A stretch of DNA of 64,000 nt from Cohnella abietis (GCF_004295585.1 NZ_AP019400.1:1021501-1085500), one strand, 5' to 3'. Shown: positions 8,138 to 17,563, numbered from the stretch's first letter. Numbers and translations: made by a program. Notes: generated by a model from the letters alone, not told the origin.

Positions 8138-8740
8138 CTATGTCCATGGAAATCTGCAAAGCTGGAGGACTCTTTGTTTCATTTCGTCAACTGTATAATT
8201 CTTCTCTTGTTTAATGTGGAAATATCCTATGGGCGATAGACAGCAAATAAGCGAATGAGCGGCTAAATCGGGATCTATTGAAGGTGGAGAATCCTTGCTA
8301 TTTAGAATCTCAATAATGATCTCTGATATTTTATTTCTAAAAAACTGATATATTGTAGAATGAAAGAAATTCCCTCTATCATCCTCGCAGCTCATCTTGG
8401 ATTCCATGGCAATGATTAGGCCAGACTTTTCTTCCACGGCGTCAATCCAATGAACTAATATGCCCGCAATTTTTTCCTCAGGAGGAGCTTGTTTATGGGC
8501 AAGCAGGTAATTATTAATTTTGTCCATGAGCTGTTGAATGTAATCGTGGAGAATATCATGACAAAGATCGCCCTTGTGGGCATATTTGCGATACAGCGTT
8601 GCTTGTCCGATGCCTGCTTTTTTTGCGATTTGATGCATGCTTACCGGTTGAACGCCATACTGGTTAAATAGGCTTTGCGCAGTTTGCAGAATTAATCGAC
8701 GATGTTCGACGGCGTCTCTACGCTCCCTACGAATGGTCAC
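8138..8740 (-). CDS. TetR/AcrR-family repressor of the adjacent DHA2 pump
   Basis: A 200-residue regulator. The N-terminal helix-turn-helix reads LFNQYGVQPVSMHQIAKKAG then IGQATLYRKYAHKGDL (about residues 24-60), typical of TetR proteins. The rest is the helical ligand-binding and dimer domain. It is divergent from a DHA2 drug exporter, and the 217 bp between them hold two identical 14-bp palindromes, the likely operators. It should repress the pump, and perhaps itself, until a toxic ligand binds. The inducer is unknown. Confidence 0.9.
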   Translation of the reverse strand: MTIRRERRDAVEHRRLILQTAQSLFNQYGVQPVSMHQIAKKAGIGQATLYRKYAHKGDLCHDILHDYIQQLMDKINNYLLAHKQAPPEEKIAGILVHWIDAVEEKSGLIIAMESKMSCEDDRGNFFHSTIYQFFRNKISEIIIEILNSKDSPPSIDPDLAAHSLICCLSPIGYFHIKQEKNYTVDEMKQRVLQLCRFPWT

Positions 8741-8782
8741 GGATTTTCCCCCTCGCTTTACAGAAATTTAACACTCATCATG

Positions 8783-8811
8783 TTGACAACCGGACAATTG
8801 TCCGTTAACAT
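8783..8811 (+). promoter_or_regulatory. Promoter of the DHA2 exporter overlapped by operator 1
   Basis: TTGACA (8783-8788) and TAACAT (8806-8811) with a 17-bp spacer. The first CGGACAATTGTCCG palindrome (8791-8804) fills the spacer, so repressor binding would directly exclude RNA polymerase. Confidence 0.75.
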
Positions 8812-8835
8812 CGAGATTAAACGGACAATTGTCCG
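8791..8835. promoter_or_regulatory. Double TetR operator
   Basis: Two identical perfect palindromes CGGACAATTGTCCG at 8791-8804 and 8822-8835, 31 bp centre to centre, or about three helical turns. This puts both on the same DNA face, fitting cooperative binding by two repressor dimers. Confidence 0.85.
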
Positions 8836-8957
8836 GTATCGTTGCGGGTTTGCCTATGTAGTGCCCATATGTCCTTATTGTAACGTCAAAGACTAAGACG
8901 GTCAATGGACGAGAGAGGCTACACATAGGAAGCTCTAATTTGGATAGGAGGGTACAC

Positions 8958-10451
8958 ATGTCTTCAAAAGCAGCACCAGCATCAACGGAGGTCCCATTTT
9001 CTATACGTAGCATTCTAGGGCCGTTGATCGCGATTGTCGTAGGTATCTTTATGGTTATATTGGATGGAACGGCCGTTAACGTCGCTCTACCCAAGCTTCA
9101 AGAAGAATTTAAGCTGTTGAATCTGTCGCTCGTGCAATGGACGGTTATAGGCTATGCTTTAGCGCAGGCTGCGGTCATTCCATTGGCAGGCTGGTTATCG
9201 GATCGCTTCGGCGCGAAAAAAGTATTCTTGATCTCAGTTGGTTTATTTACCATCGGATCAGCGCTTTGTGCAATGGCCAACTCGGTTGAAACACTTATCG
9301 CTTTCCGTATCGTTCAAGGTTTAGGTGGAGGCGTCGTCGTTCCTATTGCGATGGCATTTATTTACCGCTTATCTCCTCCAGGGAAAGTCGGAACTATCAT
9401 GGGTATGATGGGTATCCCGATCCTACTTGGTCCTGCTCTTGGACCTGTTGTAGCCGGTTGGTTCGTTGAATATCATAGCTGGCAATGGATATTCTTGATT
9501 AATCTGCCTATCGGAATTATCGCTATCTTCCTTGGAATTCGTAAGCTGCCTAACATTCAACGTCAATCTGTAGCCTCGTTAGATTTGCTAGGTATGATTT
9601 TAGGGCCTCTAGCTTTTGCCGCACTCGTATATGGCGTTTCTGAGGGTGGTATTGATCCTATATCAGGGAAATCCACTTGGACTGACGCATCTACGTTGAT
9701 CGGCACGGGTGTTGGTTTAATTGCTTTGATTCTATTCGTTCTGGTGGAATTGAATCGCAAAGACCCGTTACTTGAGCTTAGAGTGTTCCGTTCCGGTAAC
9801 TTTACTAAAGGGATTATCGTGCAATGGATTTCACAAATTGCTATGTTCGGAACAATGTTCCTTGTACCCCTGTTCTTGCAACAAGCACATGGATATAGCC
9901 CTCTTGAAACAGGCTTGATCATGCTGCCTCAAGCATTGGCATCTGGCTTGTTCATGCCAATTGGTGGTAAGCTGTCTGATCGCTTCGGTGCTCGTCCGCT
10001 AGTACTTGCAGGGATGGCGTTGACTGCGATAGCTACATTGCTTCTATCCAATATTTCTGGCGATTCCGGCATAGGTTCAGTTATGCTGCCGCTTGCTCTA
10101 CTTGGAGCCGGTATGGGATTGTTCATGATGCCACTTAATAATCATCTCATTCAATCTGCACCGCAGAACCTTGTAGGTCGAGTAACTTCGCTTACTAATG
10201 CTGCGCAACAGGTAATGATGTCCTTTGCAATTGCCATTCTTATGACGATTTCGTCTACTAAGATGAATAATTTAATGGCTGAATCAGGCAAAACAAAACC
10301 GGATGTGAATTTGTTCGCCTCATCCTTCGGTTATACATTCCTAATCCTGCTTGGAATTGCTGTCGTTGGTGGAATATTAGGTCTAATGCTTACCAAGCCT
10401 AAGAAGGTAGAAGGCGAGCATGCTGAAGTTCCGATGATGATAGGGCACTAA
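8958..10451 (+). CDS. DHA2-family drug efflux MFS transporter (EmrB/QacA type)
   Basis: A 497-residue protein with about 14 membrane segments. MFS motif A is GWLSDRFGAKKV near residue 77. The DHA2 signature after it, ALCAMANSVETLIAFRIVQGLGGG, includes the conserved RxxQGxGG. The first helix carries LDGTAVNVALP, typical of the EmrB/QacA group. It exports drugs or toxic organic ions using the proton gradient. ATG 8958 follows AGGAGGG by 5 nt; an upstream TTG at 8940 has no such site. Controlled by the divergent TetR repressor through the two operator palindromes, and ended by a terminator at 10476. Confidence 0.92.
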   Translation: MSSKAAPASTEVPFSIRSILGPLIAIVVGIFMVILDGTAVNVALPKLQEEFKLLNLSLVQWTVIGYALAQAAVIPLAGWLSDRFGAKKVFLISVGLFTIGSALCAMANSVETLIAFRIVQGLGGGVVVPIAMAFIYRLSPPGKVGTIMGMMGIPILLGPALGPVVAGWFVEYHSWQWIFLINLPIGIIAIFLGIRKLPNIQRQSVASLDLLGMILGPLAFAALVYGVSEGGIDPISGKSTWTDASTLIGTGVGLIALILFVLVELNRKDPLLELRVFRSGNFTKGIIVQWISQIAMFGTMFLVPLFLQQAHGYSPLETGLIMLPQALASGLFMPIGGKLSDRFGARPLVLAGMALTAIATLLLSNISGDSGIGSVMLPLALLGAGMGLFMMPLNNHLIQSAPQNLVGRVTSLTNAAQQVMMSFAIAILMTISSTKMNNLMAESGKTKPDVNLFASSFGYTFLILLGIAVVGGILGLMLTKPKKVEGEHAEVPMMIGH

Positions 10452-10475
10452 GAGCCTTACATCAAATGATGTAAA

Positions 10476-10524
10476 AGAGGTCACCCTAAAGCTATGAAAG
10501 TAGCTGAGGGGCGGCCTCTTTTTT
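10476..10524 (+). terminator. Intrinsic terminator of the DHA2 gene
   Basis: An interrupted long stem starting AGAGG (10476-10480) and ending CCTCT (10515-10519), with an inner AGCT/AGCT pair, followed by T6. Confidence 0.8.
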
Positions 10525-10540
10525 ACACACGTATCATAAA

Positions 10541-10620
10541 GTATAGAATTTTCAATACTTTTCTGATATGTCTCCGACATAAACGTTGAGCGCCGTGAAA
10601 GACGGCGTCAGCCGTTTATG
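10541..10620. repeat. Dispersed hairpin element, copy B
   Basis: Outer stem CATAAACG (10578-10585) / CGTTTATG (10613-10620), where both bases of the last pair differ from copy A and keep pairing. The inner stem CGCCGT (10591-10596) / ACGGCG (10602-10607) closes a GAAAG loop and is stronger than in the other copies. It starts 17 bp beyond the upstream terminator T-tract. A second hairpin follows at 10641. Confidence 0.8.
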
Positions 10621-10640
10621 CTTGTCATTTAAAATTGGAC

Positions 10641-10673
10641 GACCCCCGCAGAAGTACCTGTCGGGGGTCTTAT
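10641..10673 (+). terminator. Terminator-like hairpin downstream of repeat copy B
   Basis: GACCCCCG (10641-10648) pairs with CGGGGGTC (10662-10669), followed by TTATTATT. No gene precedes it on the plus strand except the hairpin element, so it may end a short non-coding transcript. Confidence 0.55.
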
Positions 10674-10702
10674 TATTGAAGCGCAACCGCGCGATTCATC
10701 CT

Positions 10703-10784
10703 GAATTCACTTTCACGAATACAACGATAGCCCTACCTCTCCATCGTTCTTGCGACTCCGAGGTCGCGCCAGTGAGAATTCGTG
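10703..10784. other. Candidate three-way-junction structured RNA
   Basis: CACGAAT (10714-10720) pairs with ATTCGTG (10778-10784) and encloses two hairpins, AACGAT/ATCGTT (10723-10748) and GCGAC/GTCGC (10752-10767). An alternative pairing uses GAATTCACT (10703-10711) with AGTGA..ATTC (10771-10781). No protein-coding frame here is convincing. The rest of the 10.67-11.01 kb gap shows nothing else I can support. Confidence 0.4.
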
Positions 10785-11014
10785 TTCCTTCCAGCAGCCA
10801 ATCTGAGATCCTAGATCTTTAATAAGGAATGTGTGGGAAAACGGAGGAATATTGCCCTAAGAGGATAAAACCTGAGGGTTACTACTTCTACAAGTTAATA
10901 CTATACACTATTTACATTTATTTGTCAATGAATGTTCAAATTAAAAGGTCTAGAAAGGTAATCAATGGTATACTTTAGACATAATAACTCGTCGGCGAGG
11001 AAGGGAAAGAATCA

Positions 11015-11959
11015 ATGTTTCAATACGCGCATGTTAAATGGTTCACGGATGTAAAGCCTGTCAAAGAGGTATTGGATAATGTCTTATCTCCAGTATTCAT
11101 GAGTACAGCAATAGCTGTTGCTCTACTTCTGGCTATATTGACGCAAGTTCTTCCGGCTATAATGAAAATTTCCGCACTAGGAAAATTAGATCACCAGGTG
11201 GAGAGATTACGTCCTTGGTCATCGTACATTTTGCAATATGGTACAGCGTTAGCGCTATTGTGGTCGTTCCTGGAGGGGGATCTATTCGCACCTGAGTTTG
11301 CCCATCCAGAAGGAGGAGTGGCAATTGCTCTTGGCTTGACCATTGCATTATTGCTTATTCCGCATCACATTTCAGTGAAGCTAGGCTCGCTTGTTCTGAT
11401 CGGTCTATATGTGTATTACATAGGGGAGTACGGCCTGTTTCACATGCTGGACTACGGCTTCTATTTAGCAATAGCTGCTGCTCTGTTATTTAATCGCACA
11501 AATTTTGAGCGTTGGTCGTTCCCTTTACTGTATCTGGGTACAGGACTTTCTCTCTGCTGGGTGGCAGTCGAGAAGTGGATTTTCCCAGCAATGAGTCTTG
11601 ATATTATAGAAAACCATCACGTGCCGACCTTCGGCTTCCCACCGGCTGTGTTTATCGTACTGGCAGCATTCATTGAATTTGTAGTCGGTTATCTGCTCGT
11701 TGTAGGAATATTAAACCGATTGCTTTCAATTGTGCTTACAGGGATTTTTATAATGACAACAATGCTATTCGGATATACCGAAATCGTTGGACACTTTATG
11801 ATTCACATTATATTGTTGCTGTTTATTATAGAGGGTGTCAGCTTCTACAAGCCCCCCGTTGACATGCACAAGACGAAGCTGGATAGAATTGTTTTTGTTG
11901 CGCTTAACTTCCTACTCGTGCTCGCTACTTTTCTGCTGTTATACTACCGATTTGCGTAA
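11015..11959 (+). CDS. DoxX-like multi-pass membrane protein
   Basis: A 314-residue protein with about eight to nine hydrophobic segments and short loops. The second half carries features seen in DoxX/DoxD-type proteins: a helix ending WVAVEKWIFP (about residues 189-198), then FIEFVVGYLLVVGILNR, and a late GHFMIH. The molecular role of these proteins is mostly unknown, with links to redox and quinone processes in some members. The ATG follows AGGAAGGGA. It is probably a single-gene unit; a small membrane protein with its own strong binding site follows 74 bp later. Confidence 0.55.
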   Translation: MFQYAHVKWFTDVKPVKEVLDNVLSPVFMSTAIAVALLLAILTQVLPAIMKISALGKLDHQVERLRPWSSYILQYGTALALLWSFLEGDLFAPEFAHPEGGVAIALGLTIALLLIPHHISVKLGSLVLIGLYVYYIGEYGLFHMLDYGFYLAIAAALLFNRTNFERWSFPLLYLGTGLSLCWVAVEKWIFPAMSLDIIENHHVPTFGFPPAVFIVLAAFIEFVVGYLLVVGILNRLLSIVLTGIFIMTTMLFGYTEIVGHFMIHIILLLFIIEGVSFYKPPVDMHKTKLDRIVFVALNFLLVLATFLLLYYRFA

Positions 11960-12033
11960 GCAATAACTAATAAATTGTCTGCATGTGTATTACCACCCTG
12001 ATGTATAATAGGTAAAAAAAGGAGGAATATTGC

Positions 12034-12462
12034 ATGGAGCAATTTGCGGTTGTTGTTAAAGAAATTCGGAAATTTCTAGCTTCTTTCAGAATCGTAAGGC
12101 AATTAATGCCCTTTCACCTACACATTATTTTTGGCGGACTAGGAATACTGTTATTGCAGGAGCTTCTAGTAAGAACAGACATAAACTACAAAACGTATAA
12201 TACATTATTTTACGACATCCCTCTTCACTGGATCGCTTTTTATGGATTTTTCGTCGGGGGATGGTTAACGCTCATTTCTAAAAATGTAAAATACTTGCCT
12301 TATGCTTTGTGGGGGTATGCGTTTCTAGCTCTATTCCCTTTCGAATATCTGGGACTATACAACTTTCTGCAAGCGGCAATTTACGGAGTAGCCGGATATG
12401 CTCTGTTCCGCTATACAGCAACCTCGCATGGCGCTTCAGATAATCAAAGCTTGAATGTATAA
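12034..12462 (+). CDS. Small membrane protein of unknown function
   Basis: 142 residues with an N-terminal amphipathic stretch and four predicted membrane helices (about residues 28-46, 66-84, 90-105 and 108-126). No recognised motif. The start follows AAAAGGAGG. It may be co-transcribed with the DoxX-like gene upstream. A hairpin follows at 12484. Confidence 0.7.
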   Translation: MEQFAVVVKEIRKFLASFRIVRQLMPFHLHIIFGGLGILLLQELLVRTDINYKTYNTLFYDIPLHWIAFYGFFVGGWLTLISKNVKYLPYALWGYAFLALFPFEYLGLYNFLQAAIYGVAGYALFRYTATSHGASDNQSLNV

Positions 12463-12483
12463 CTTTAGACATTGCACCGAAGC

Positions 12484-12533
12484 TAAAGAGCCAATTACTT
12501 GACCTACGGGTTTAGGAATTGGCTCTTTACTTT
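12484..12533 (+). terminator. Terminator-like hairpin
   Basis: AAAGAGCCAATT (12485-12496) pairs with AATTGGCTCTTT (12517-12528) around a 20-nt loop. The T-tract is interrupted (TTTACTTT), so termination may be partial. Confidence 0.65.
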
Positions 12534-12707
12534 GTAGCGAGCAGAAGCTTTGAATATACGTCGACTAGACTGAAGACAATAGGTTTATACATTAAATTCA
12601 TTAAGCTCCAAGGTATTAAATAAACTAGGCATCAAGCTACATATTTTGTCGACCAATTGTTCGATTAACTATTTCCTTGTTCACATTAATGTACACACTA
12701 TCGCCAT

Positions 12708-12737
12708 TTGACTTGTTGACTTAATGTTCGATAAAAT
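12708..12737 (+). promoter_or_regulatory. Promoter of the RND exporter gene
   Basis: TTGACT (12708-12713), an 18-bp spacer and TAAAAT (12732-12737) lie upstream of the pump gene, leaving a leader of about 55 nt. Confidence 0.55.
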
Positions 12738-12800
12738 TAAATGGATAGTAAATGGAAGTCGTAGTTATAAACAGATAAACATAATGAGGAGTGGAGCCGT

Positions 12801-15800
12801 TTGAAAAGTGTTATTGGATTTTCTTTGAAAAACAAATTCGCATTATGGATGATTACGATTATCGTAATTATTGCCGGTCTTTATTCTGGACTGAACATGA
12901 AGCAAGAGAGCTTACCAAATATTAGCTTCCCATTTCTTAACGTTACTACAATTGTTCCTGGTGCTGCTCCAGATGTCATTATAAAGCAGGTAACAGAGCC
13001 ATTAGAGCAACGCCTCAAAAATGTAGATGGAATTAAGAATATCACTTCGACTTCAATGGAGAATGTTTCTTCCATTGCAATCGAGTATAATTTTGGTCAA
13101 AATATGGAGGCCGCAGTTACCCAACTACGGGAAGCGGCTGCAGAGGTTACCCTCCCAGAGGGAGTAAAAGCACCATCTATTTCTAAATTCTCCTTTTCCT
13201 CTTTTCCAGTTATCACTTTAAGTGCTTCTGGACAAAGTCTTGAGAATTTGACTAAAATCGTTTCCGATCAAATTCGTCCCGCACTGGAAGGTATCCCGGG
13301 AGTTGCTTCCGTTCAAATTGCAGGGCAATACGTTGAGGAAGTTACATTAAAGTTCGATGCTAAGAAAATGGCTGAGCTTGGATTAAATGAAGAAACAGTT
13401 AAAGGAATCGTTCAAGGCTCGGCTTTGAAGGTTCCGCTTGGCTTATTCCAGCTGGAGCAAACAGAGAAAACGGTAGTTGTTGATGGCCGTGTCACAACCA
13501 TTGACGACTTGAAGAAAGTGGTAATTCCCGTTTTCCCATCAGCTACTAACCCTGGTGGTGCAGAGGCAGGAGCTGGTTTGCCTACTGTTACATTGGATGA
13601 AATCGCGGATGTGAAGATGACGGGTAAGGCGGAGTCGATCTCACGTACGAACGGCGAGGTTTCCATCGGAATCCAAATTGTTAAAGCCAACGATGCGAAT
13701 ACAGTTGATGTCGTTAATGGGGTTAAAAAGGAAGCTGATAAGCTGAAGGAAACCTTCAAGGACCTGAAGCTAGACGTCATGCTGGACCAAGGAAAGCCTA
13801 TTGAAGAATCGGTTAAGACGATGCTTAGCAAGGCATTGTTCGGCGCATTGTTTGCAGTAGCTGTTATCTTATTATTCTTGCGGAACATTCGTACAACCAT
13901 AATATCTATCGTTTCCATTCCATTGTCACTCATCATTGCAGTGCTTCTCCTGAAGCAATTCGATATTACACTTAATATTATGACGCTTGGTGCCATGACA
14001 GTTGCGATTGGGCGTGTGGTCGATGACTCCATTGTCGTAATCGAAAATATATACAGGCGTATGTCGTTGACAGGTGAGAAGCTAAAGGGCAGAGAGCTTG
14101 TTCTTGAAGCCACTCGGGAAATGTTCTTACCAATCATGTCTTCCACAATCGTAACGATAGCTGTTTTCTTGCCACTTGGTCTCGTAAGCGGAATGGTTGG
14201 ACAGATTTTCCTTCCGTTCGCATTAACTATCGTATTCGCATTGTTAGCATCGCTTGTTGTTGCCGTTACTGTTGTGCCTATGCTAGCTCATCAAATGTTT
14301 AAAAATGGGATTAAAGCAGGTAAGGGGCACAATGAAGAGGAGAACCATGGACGACTCGCGAATGGTTACCGTAGCTTGCTTACATCTGCTTTGAACCATA
14401 AGATCATCACTTTGGTTATTGCATTCGCGCTGCTTGTAGGAAGTGTATTCCTTGTTCCGTTAATTGGAGCGAGCTTCTTGCCGGAGCAAGAGGATAAGTA
14501 CGCTATGGTTACGTATTCCCCTGAACCGGGCGATCGGATTGAGGATGTCGAGCAGCGTGCCTTAATAGCAGAGAAGTATATGCTGGAGCAACCGGATGTT
14601 ATTAGTCTGCAATATTCTATTGGTGGCGAGAACCCGCTACAACCGGGACCTTCGAAGTCGGGATTATTTTTCCTACAGTATAATAGCAAGACGAAAAATT
14701 TTGCGGATAAAAAAGAAGCGTTGCTTGAAGGATTGAAGAAGGCTGTGCCTAAGGGTGAATTTGCTGAGATGGAACAGGGTGGCGGCTTAGGAGGAAGCAA
14801 CTTCAGTATTAATGTTTATGGAGACAATCTGGAGGAAATAAAGCCGGTAGTCGATAAGATAGCGGATTTAATGAAAAATGATTCTTCCTTCGAAAAAGTA
14901 AGCACGAGTCTATCCAAGACATACGAGCAATACACTATCGTGGCTGATCAAGCGAAGCTAAGCCAATATGGATTGACTGCTGGCCAGATTGCAATGAAGC
15001 TTAGCCCTATACGCAACCGCGCTGTACTGACACAGGTTGAGGAGCAAGGCAAAACGTATAACGTATATGTAGACGTTTCGGTAGCAGAGTACAAGGATAT
15101 TAATGAGATACTCGATGCGAAGCTGCAATCTCCTCTTGGGGTTGAAGTAGCTATTCGGGACGTAGCTAGTGTCGAGAGAGGAACTTCCCCGAATGCTATC
15201 AAGCGGGAAAATTCTAAAATGGTTGTGGCTGTAAGTGGAGCAATCACGAAATCGGATGTAGCTAAGGTGTCGAGTGATTTACAAGCAAAAGTCGATAAGC
15301 TGGATAAGCCAGCTACCGTAGAAGTAAAATTTGGTGGAGTGACTGAGCAAATTAAAGAAACATTCACACAGCTAGGGCTCGCAATGGTAGCTGCAATAGC
15401 TATCGTATATCTCGTGCTGGTACTTGCATTCGGAGGAGGTCTTGCTCCATTCGCGATAATGTTCTCCTTGCCATTCGCGATTATCGGTGGACTTGCAGCG
15501 CTTTATCTCACAGGTGAAACGCTAAGCGTATCTGCTCTTATGGGCGCACTTATGCTCATTGGAATCGTGGTTACGAACGCAATTGTTCTCATTGACCGCG
15601 TTATTCACAAGGAGCAAGCAGGCTTATCGACACGTGAAGCATTGCTGGAAGCAGGAGGCACGCGTTTACGTCCAATTCTCATGACGGCTTTGGCGACAAT
15701 CGGAGCGCTTTTACCACTAGCATTCGGCTTCGAGAGCTCTGGAATTATTTCCAAAGGGCTTGGCGTTACCGTTATTGGGGGGCTTATAAGCTCAACGCTG

Positions 15801-15878
15801 TTGACGCTACTGATTGTTCCGATTATTTATGAGATTCTCATGAAAATGAGACGTAAAACAAATAAGGTAAATGTTTAG
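12801..15878 (+). CDS. RND-family efflux permease (SwrC/AcrB-like)
   Basis: A 1025-residue inner-membrane transporter with the standard RND plan: one helix, a ~300-residue extracytoplasmic domain, a helix bundle with VVDDSIVVIENIYRRM in the fourth helix (proton-relay aspartates, about residues 408-423), a second large loop and a final helix bundle. In Gram-positive bacteria such single-component pumps (for example SwrC/YerP) export amphipathic compounds such as surfactin. The TTG start follows GAGGAGTGGAG. The TetR gene 46 bp downstream probably belongs to the same operon. No membrane-fusion partner gene is present nearby. Confidence 0.9.
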   Translation: MKSVIGFSLKNKFALWMITIIVIIAGLYSGLNMKQESLPNISFPFLNVTTIVPGAAPDVIIKQVTEPLEQRLKNVDGIKNITSTSMENVSSIAIEYNFGQNMEAAVTQLREAAAEVTLPEGVKAPSISKFSFSSFPVITLSASGQSLENLTKIVSDQIRPALEGIPGVASVQIAGQYVEEVTLKFDAKKMAELGLNEETVKGIVQGSALKVPLGLFQLEQTEKTVVVDGRVTTIDDLKKVVIPVFPSATNPGGAEAGAGLPTVTLDEIADVKMTGKAESISRTNGEVSIGIQIVKANDANTVDVVNGVKKEADKLKETFKDLKLDVMLDQGKPIEESVKTMLSKALFGALFAVAVILLFLRNIRTTIISIVSIPLSLIIAVLLLKQFDITLNIMTLGAMTVAIGRVVDDSIVVIENIYRRMSLTGEKLKGRELVLEATREMFLPIMSSTIVTIAVFLPLGLVSGMVGQIFLPFALTIVFALLASLVVAVTVVPMLAHQMFKNGIKAGKGHNEEENHGRLANGYRSLLTSALNHKIITLVIAFALLVGSVFLVPLIGASFLPEQEDKYAMVTYSPEPGDRIEDVEQRALIAEKYMLEQPDVISLQYSIGGENPLQPGPSKSGLFFLQYNSKTKNFADKKEALLEGLKKAVPKGEFAEMEQGGGLGGSNFSINVYGDNLEEIKPVVDKIADLMKNDSSFEKVSTSLSKTYEQYTIVADQAKLSQYGLTAGQIAMKLSPIRNRAVLTQVEEQGKTYNVYVDVSVAEYKDINEILDAKLQSPLGVEVAIRDVASVERGTSPNAIKRENSKMVVAVSGAITKSDVAKVSSDLQAKVDKLDKPATVEVKFGGVTEQIKETFTQLGLAMVAAIAIVYLVLVLAFGGGLAPFAIMFSLPFAIIGGLAALYLTGETLSVSALMGALMLIGIVVTNAIVLIDRVIHKEQAGLSTREALLEAGGTRLRPILMTALATIGALLPLAFGFESSGIISKGLGVTVIGGLISSTLLTLLIVPIIYEILMKMRRKTNKVNV

Positions 15879-15924
15879 TCGTCTGTAGTATTGTAAACAG
15901 GGGTTGTGGAGAAGGAGGAGAGTC

Positions 15925-16827
15925 ATGCAGGACAAAAAAAAGCAGATTCTCGATGCAGCGATACTCTGCTTTGCCAGAAAGGGATTCAATGCGACTTCTA
16001 TTCAAGAAATCGTCGATGAGCTTGGAATGGCAAAGGCCTCCATATACTTTTACTTCAAGTCGAAGGATGATTTGTTATTATCAATCATTGAATATTATGG
16101 GGAAATGATGTTTAATCGGCTGGAGGAGCCCCCGGAGGAAAGGGGGCTCCCGCCAAAAGAAAAGCTTGTCATACAATTGCAGCGACAGTTTCAATTCATA
16201 TACGAGCATCAGGACTTCATGCGGATGTTAATTAAAGAGCCGCTAACGGGCTTACATCCACAAATCCAGCAAAAGGTGCTAAGAATTCGTGCGTGGGGCA
16301 AGCTATGGAACATGACCCAGCTAACGGCAACCTACGGCCGATCTATTGAGCCGTACTTGGGAGATGTTTCTGCACTATTGTCAGGTATTGTATCTCAATA
16401 TTTAGAGGCTATTCTTTTTGAAGAGCAGAAATTTGATGATCTTCGTATAAGTCGTTTTCTCGTTCGTAGACTAGATGATCTCATCACAGGAATTGAGCAA
16501 GCAAGGGAAGTGCCCATATTGCCTATTCCTGATATAGCAACGCTGCGTAGTATGGCTGGTTTATCTCCGGAAGCAGGTAATGAAGAGGTAACTCTTGTCG
16601 AGGAGATAGTCGATAAGGTTAATGCATCAGCGTCGGAGAGCTACTGGGATGAAGGAACGTTAAACGATCTGTTGGCAGCGCTGCTCATATTAAAGGAAGA
16701 AGCCAAAAAGCCTGTACATCCGAATCACCTGCTCATTCGGGGGATGATTGCTTTAATAAGGCAGCATGCCTTAGAGGAATGGCATAGCTCGTTGGATAGA
16801 TTGGAACAAAGTCTATTAAACAATTAG
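15925..16827 (+). CDS. TetR/AcrR-family regulator of the RND pump
   Basis: A 300-residue protein, longer than the usual ~200 for TetR proteins. The N-terminal DNA-binding region has FARKGFNATSIQEIVDELG and then MAKASIYFYFKSKDDLL (about residues 15-51). The ligand-binding half is extended by about 90 residues rich in acidic and leucine-containing helices. ATG 15925 follows GGAGGAG; an upstream GTG would add basic residues without a binding site. It lies directly behind the RND gene and likely controls it; no clear palindrome was seen in the pump promoter. Confidence 0.85.
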   Translation: MQDKKKQILDAAILCFARKGFNATSIQEIVDELGMAKASIYFYFKSKDDLLLSIIEYYGEMMFNRLEEPPEERGLPPKEKLVIQLQRQFQFIYEHQDFMRMLIKEPLTGLHPQIQQKVLRIRAWGKLWNMTQLTATYGRSIEPYLGDVSALLSGIVSQYLEAILFEEQKFDDLRISRFLVRRLDDLITGIEQAREVPILPIPDIATLRSMAGLSPEAGNEEVTLVEEIVDKVNASASESYWDEGTLNDLLAALLILKEEAKKPVHPNHLLIRGMIALIRQHALEEWHSSLDRLEQSLLNN

Positions 16828-16933
16828 AGCCAAATCATAAAGTTCATCTAAATTTTTAGTTACTACCTACAACAATTCGACCAAGTTGTGTATAGTTAGA
16901 GGAAATATTACACAGCTTGGGGGATTTGCGGAA

Positions 16934-17560
16934 ATGTATTGTGCCAATTGTGGAGAAAGATTGATAGAAACGGCTACAAGATGCCCCAGTTGTGGCACTG
17001 AAGTTAGACAGGCTCCTCCTGCGTTAGACAATTGGACGTCACAGGAAATAGCGGCAGCGACTCAACCTTCGCAGGATGAACAAGGCTGGCCGGCAGCGCC
17101 TGACACGTATCCAAGGGGCTTATCCGATCAAGCGAAGAAGCTGATTTTGGTCGGTTTGGCGGCAATTGTCGTTGTGTTCCTTATTTTCAAATTCACCAGT
17201 GGTGTTGGTGGTGGAAGTCATTCTACTCCGGAAAAAGCAGTAAAGGGCTATTTTAATGCCGTGAAGGGTAAGAATTTTAAGGGCATGTACTCTTATCTGA
17301 CCGTATCTGTTATGGATCCCAAGGAATTGCCTGAAGGAGTAGACAAGGATAGCATTCTGAAAGATATAGAGAATCTTTTTGCAAAGGATACGAATAAGTA
17401 TCTAGAAATCAAAATTAAAGATGTCAAAATCAACAATAGTTCAGCATCCGTGAATTTCGGTGTCGTCTTCGTAAATGAGGAAGGAAAATCTACGGAAGAA
17501 AACTCTATGGATGTAAAATTGATTAATGGCAAATGGTATGTTGATAATAGGTGGTACTAA
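16934..17560 (+). CDS. Zinc-ribbon membrane protein with DUF4878-like domain
   Basis: A 208-residue protein. The N-terminus has two CxxC pairs (CANCGERL at residues 3-10 and CPSCG near 18-22), forming a cytoplasmic zinc ribbon. A linker and one membrane helix (LILVGLAAIVVVFLIFKF, about residues 75-92) follow. The extracellular domain begins STPEKAVKGYFNAVKGKNF, typical of the NTF2-like DUF4878 lipoprotein/anchor domains. Its role is unknown; such proteins may sense or bind cell-surface ligands. ATG 16934 is preferred because the zinc ribbon starts right there and GGGGG lies ~10 nt upstream. Confidence 0.7.
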   Translation: MYCANCGERLIETATRCPSCGTEVRQAPPALDNWTSQEIAAATQPSQDEQGWPAAPDTYPRGLSDQAKKLILVGLAAIVVVFLIFKFTSGVGGGSHSTPEKAVKGYFNAVKGKNFKGMYSYLTVSVMDPKELPEGVDKDSILKDIENLFAKDTNKYLEIKIKDVKINNSSASVNFGVVFVNEEGKSTEENSMDVKLINGKWYVDNRWY

Positions 17561-17563
17561 AGG

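Noticed and set aside
10586..10822. A 78-codon frame over hairpin element B and the structured gap
   Set aside because: It runs through a hairpin, a terminator-like stem and a candidate RNA, and has no ribosome binding site.
13412..14146. A 244-codon minus-strand frame inside the RND pump gene
   Set aside because: It is a shadow of a clearly coding plus-strand gene, with serine/threonine-rich low-complexity composition and no ribosome binding site.
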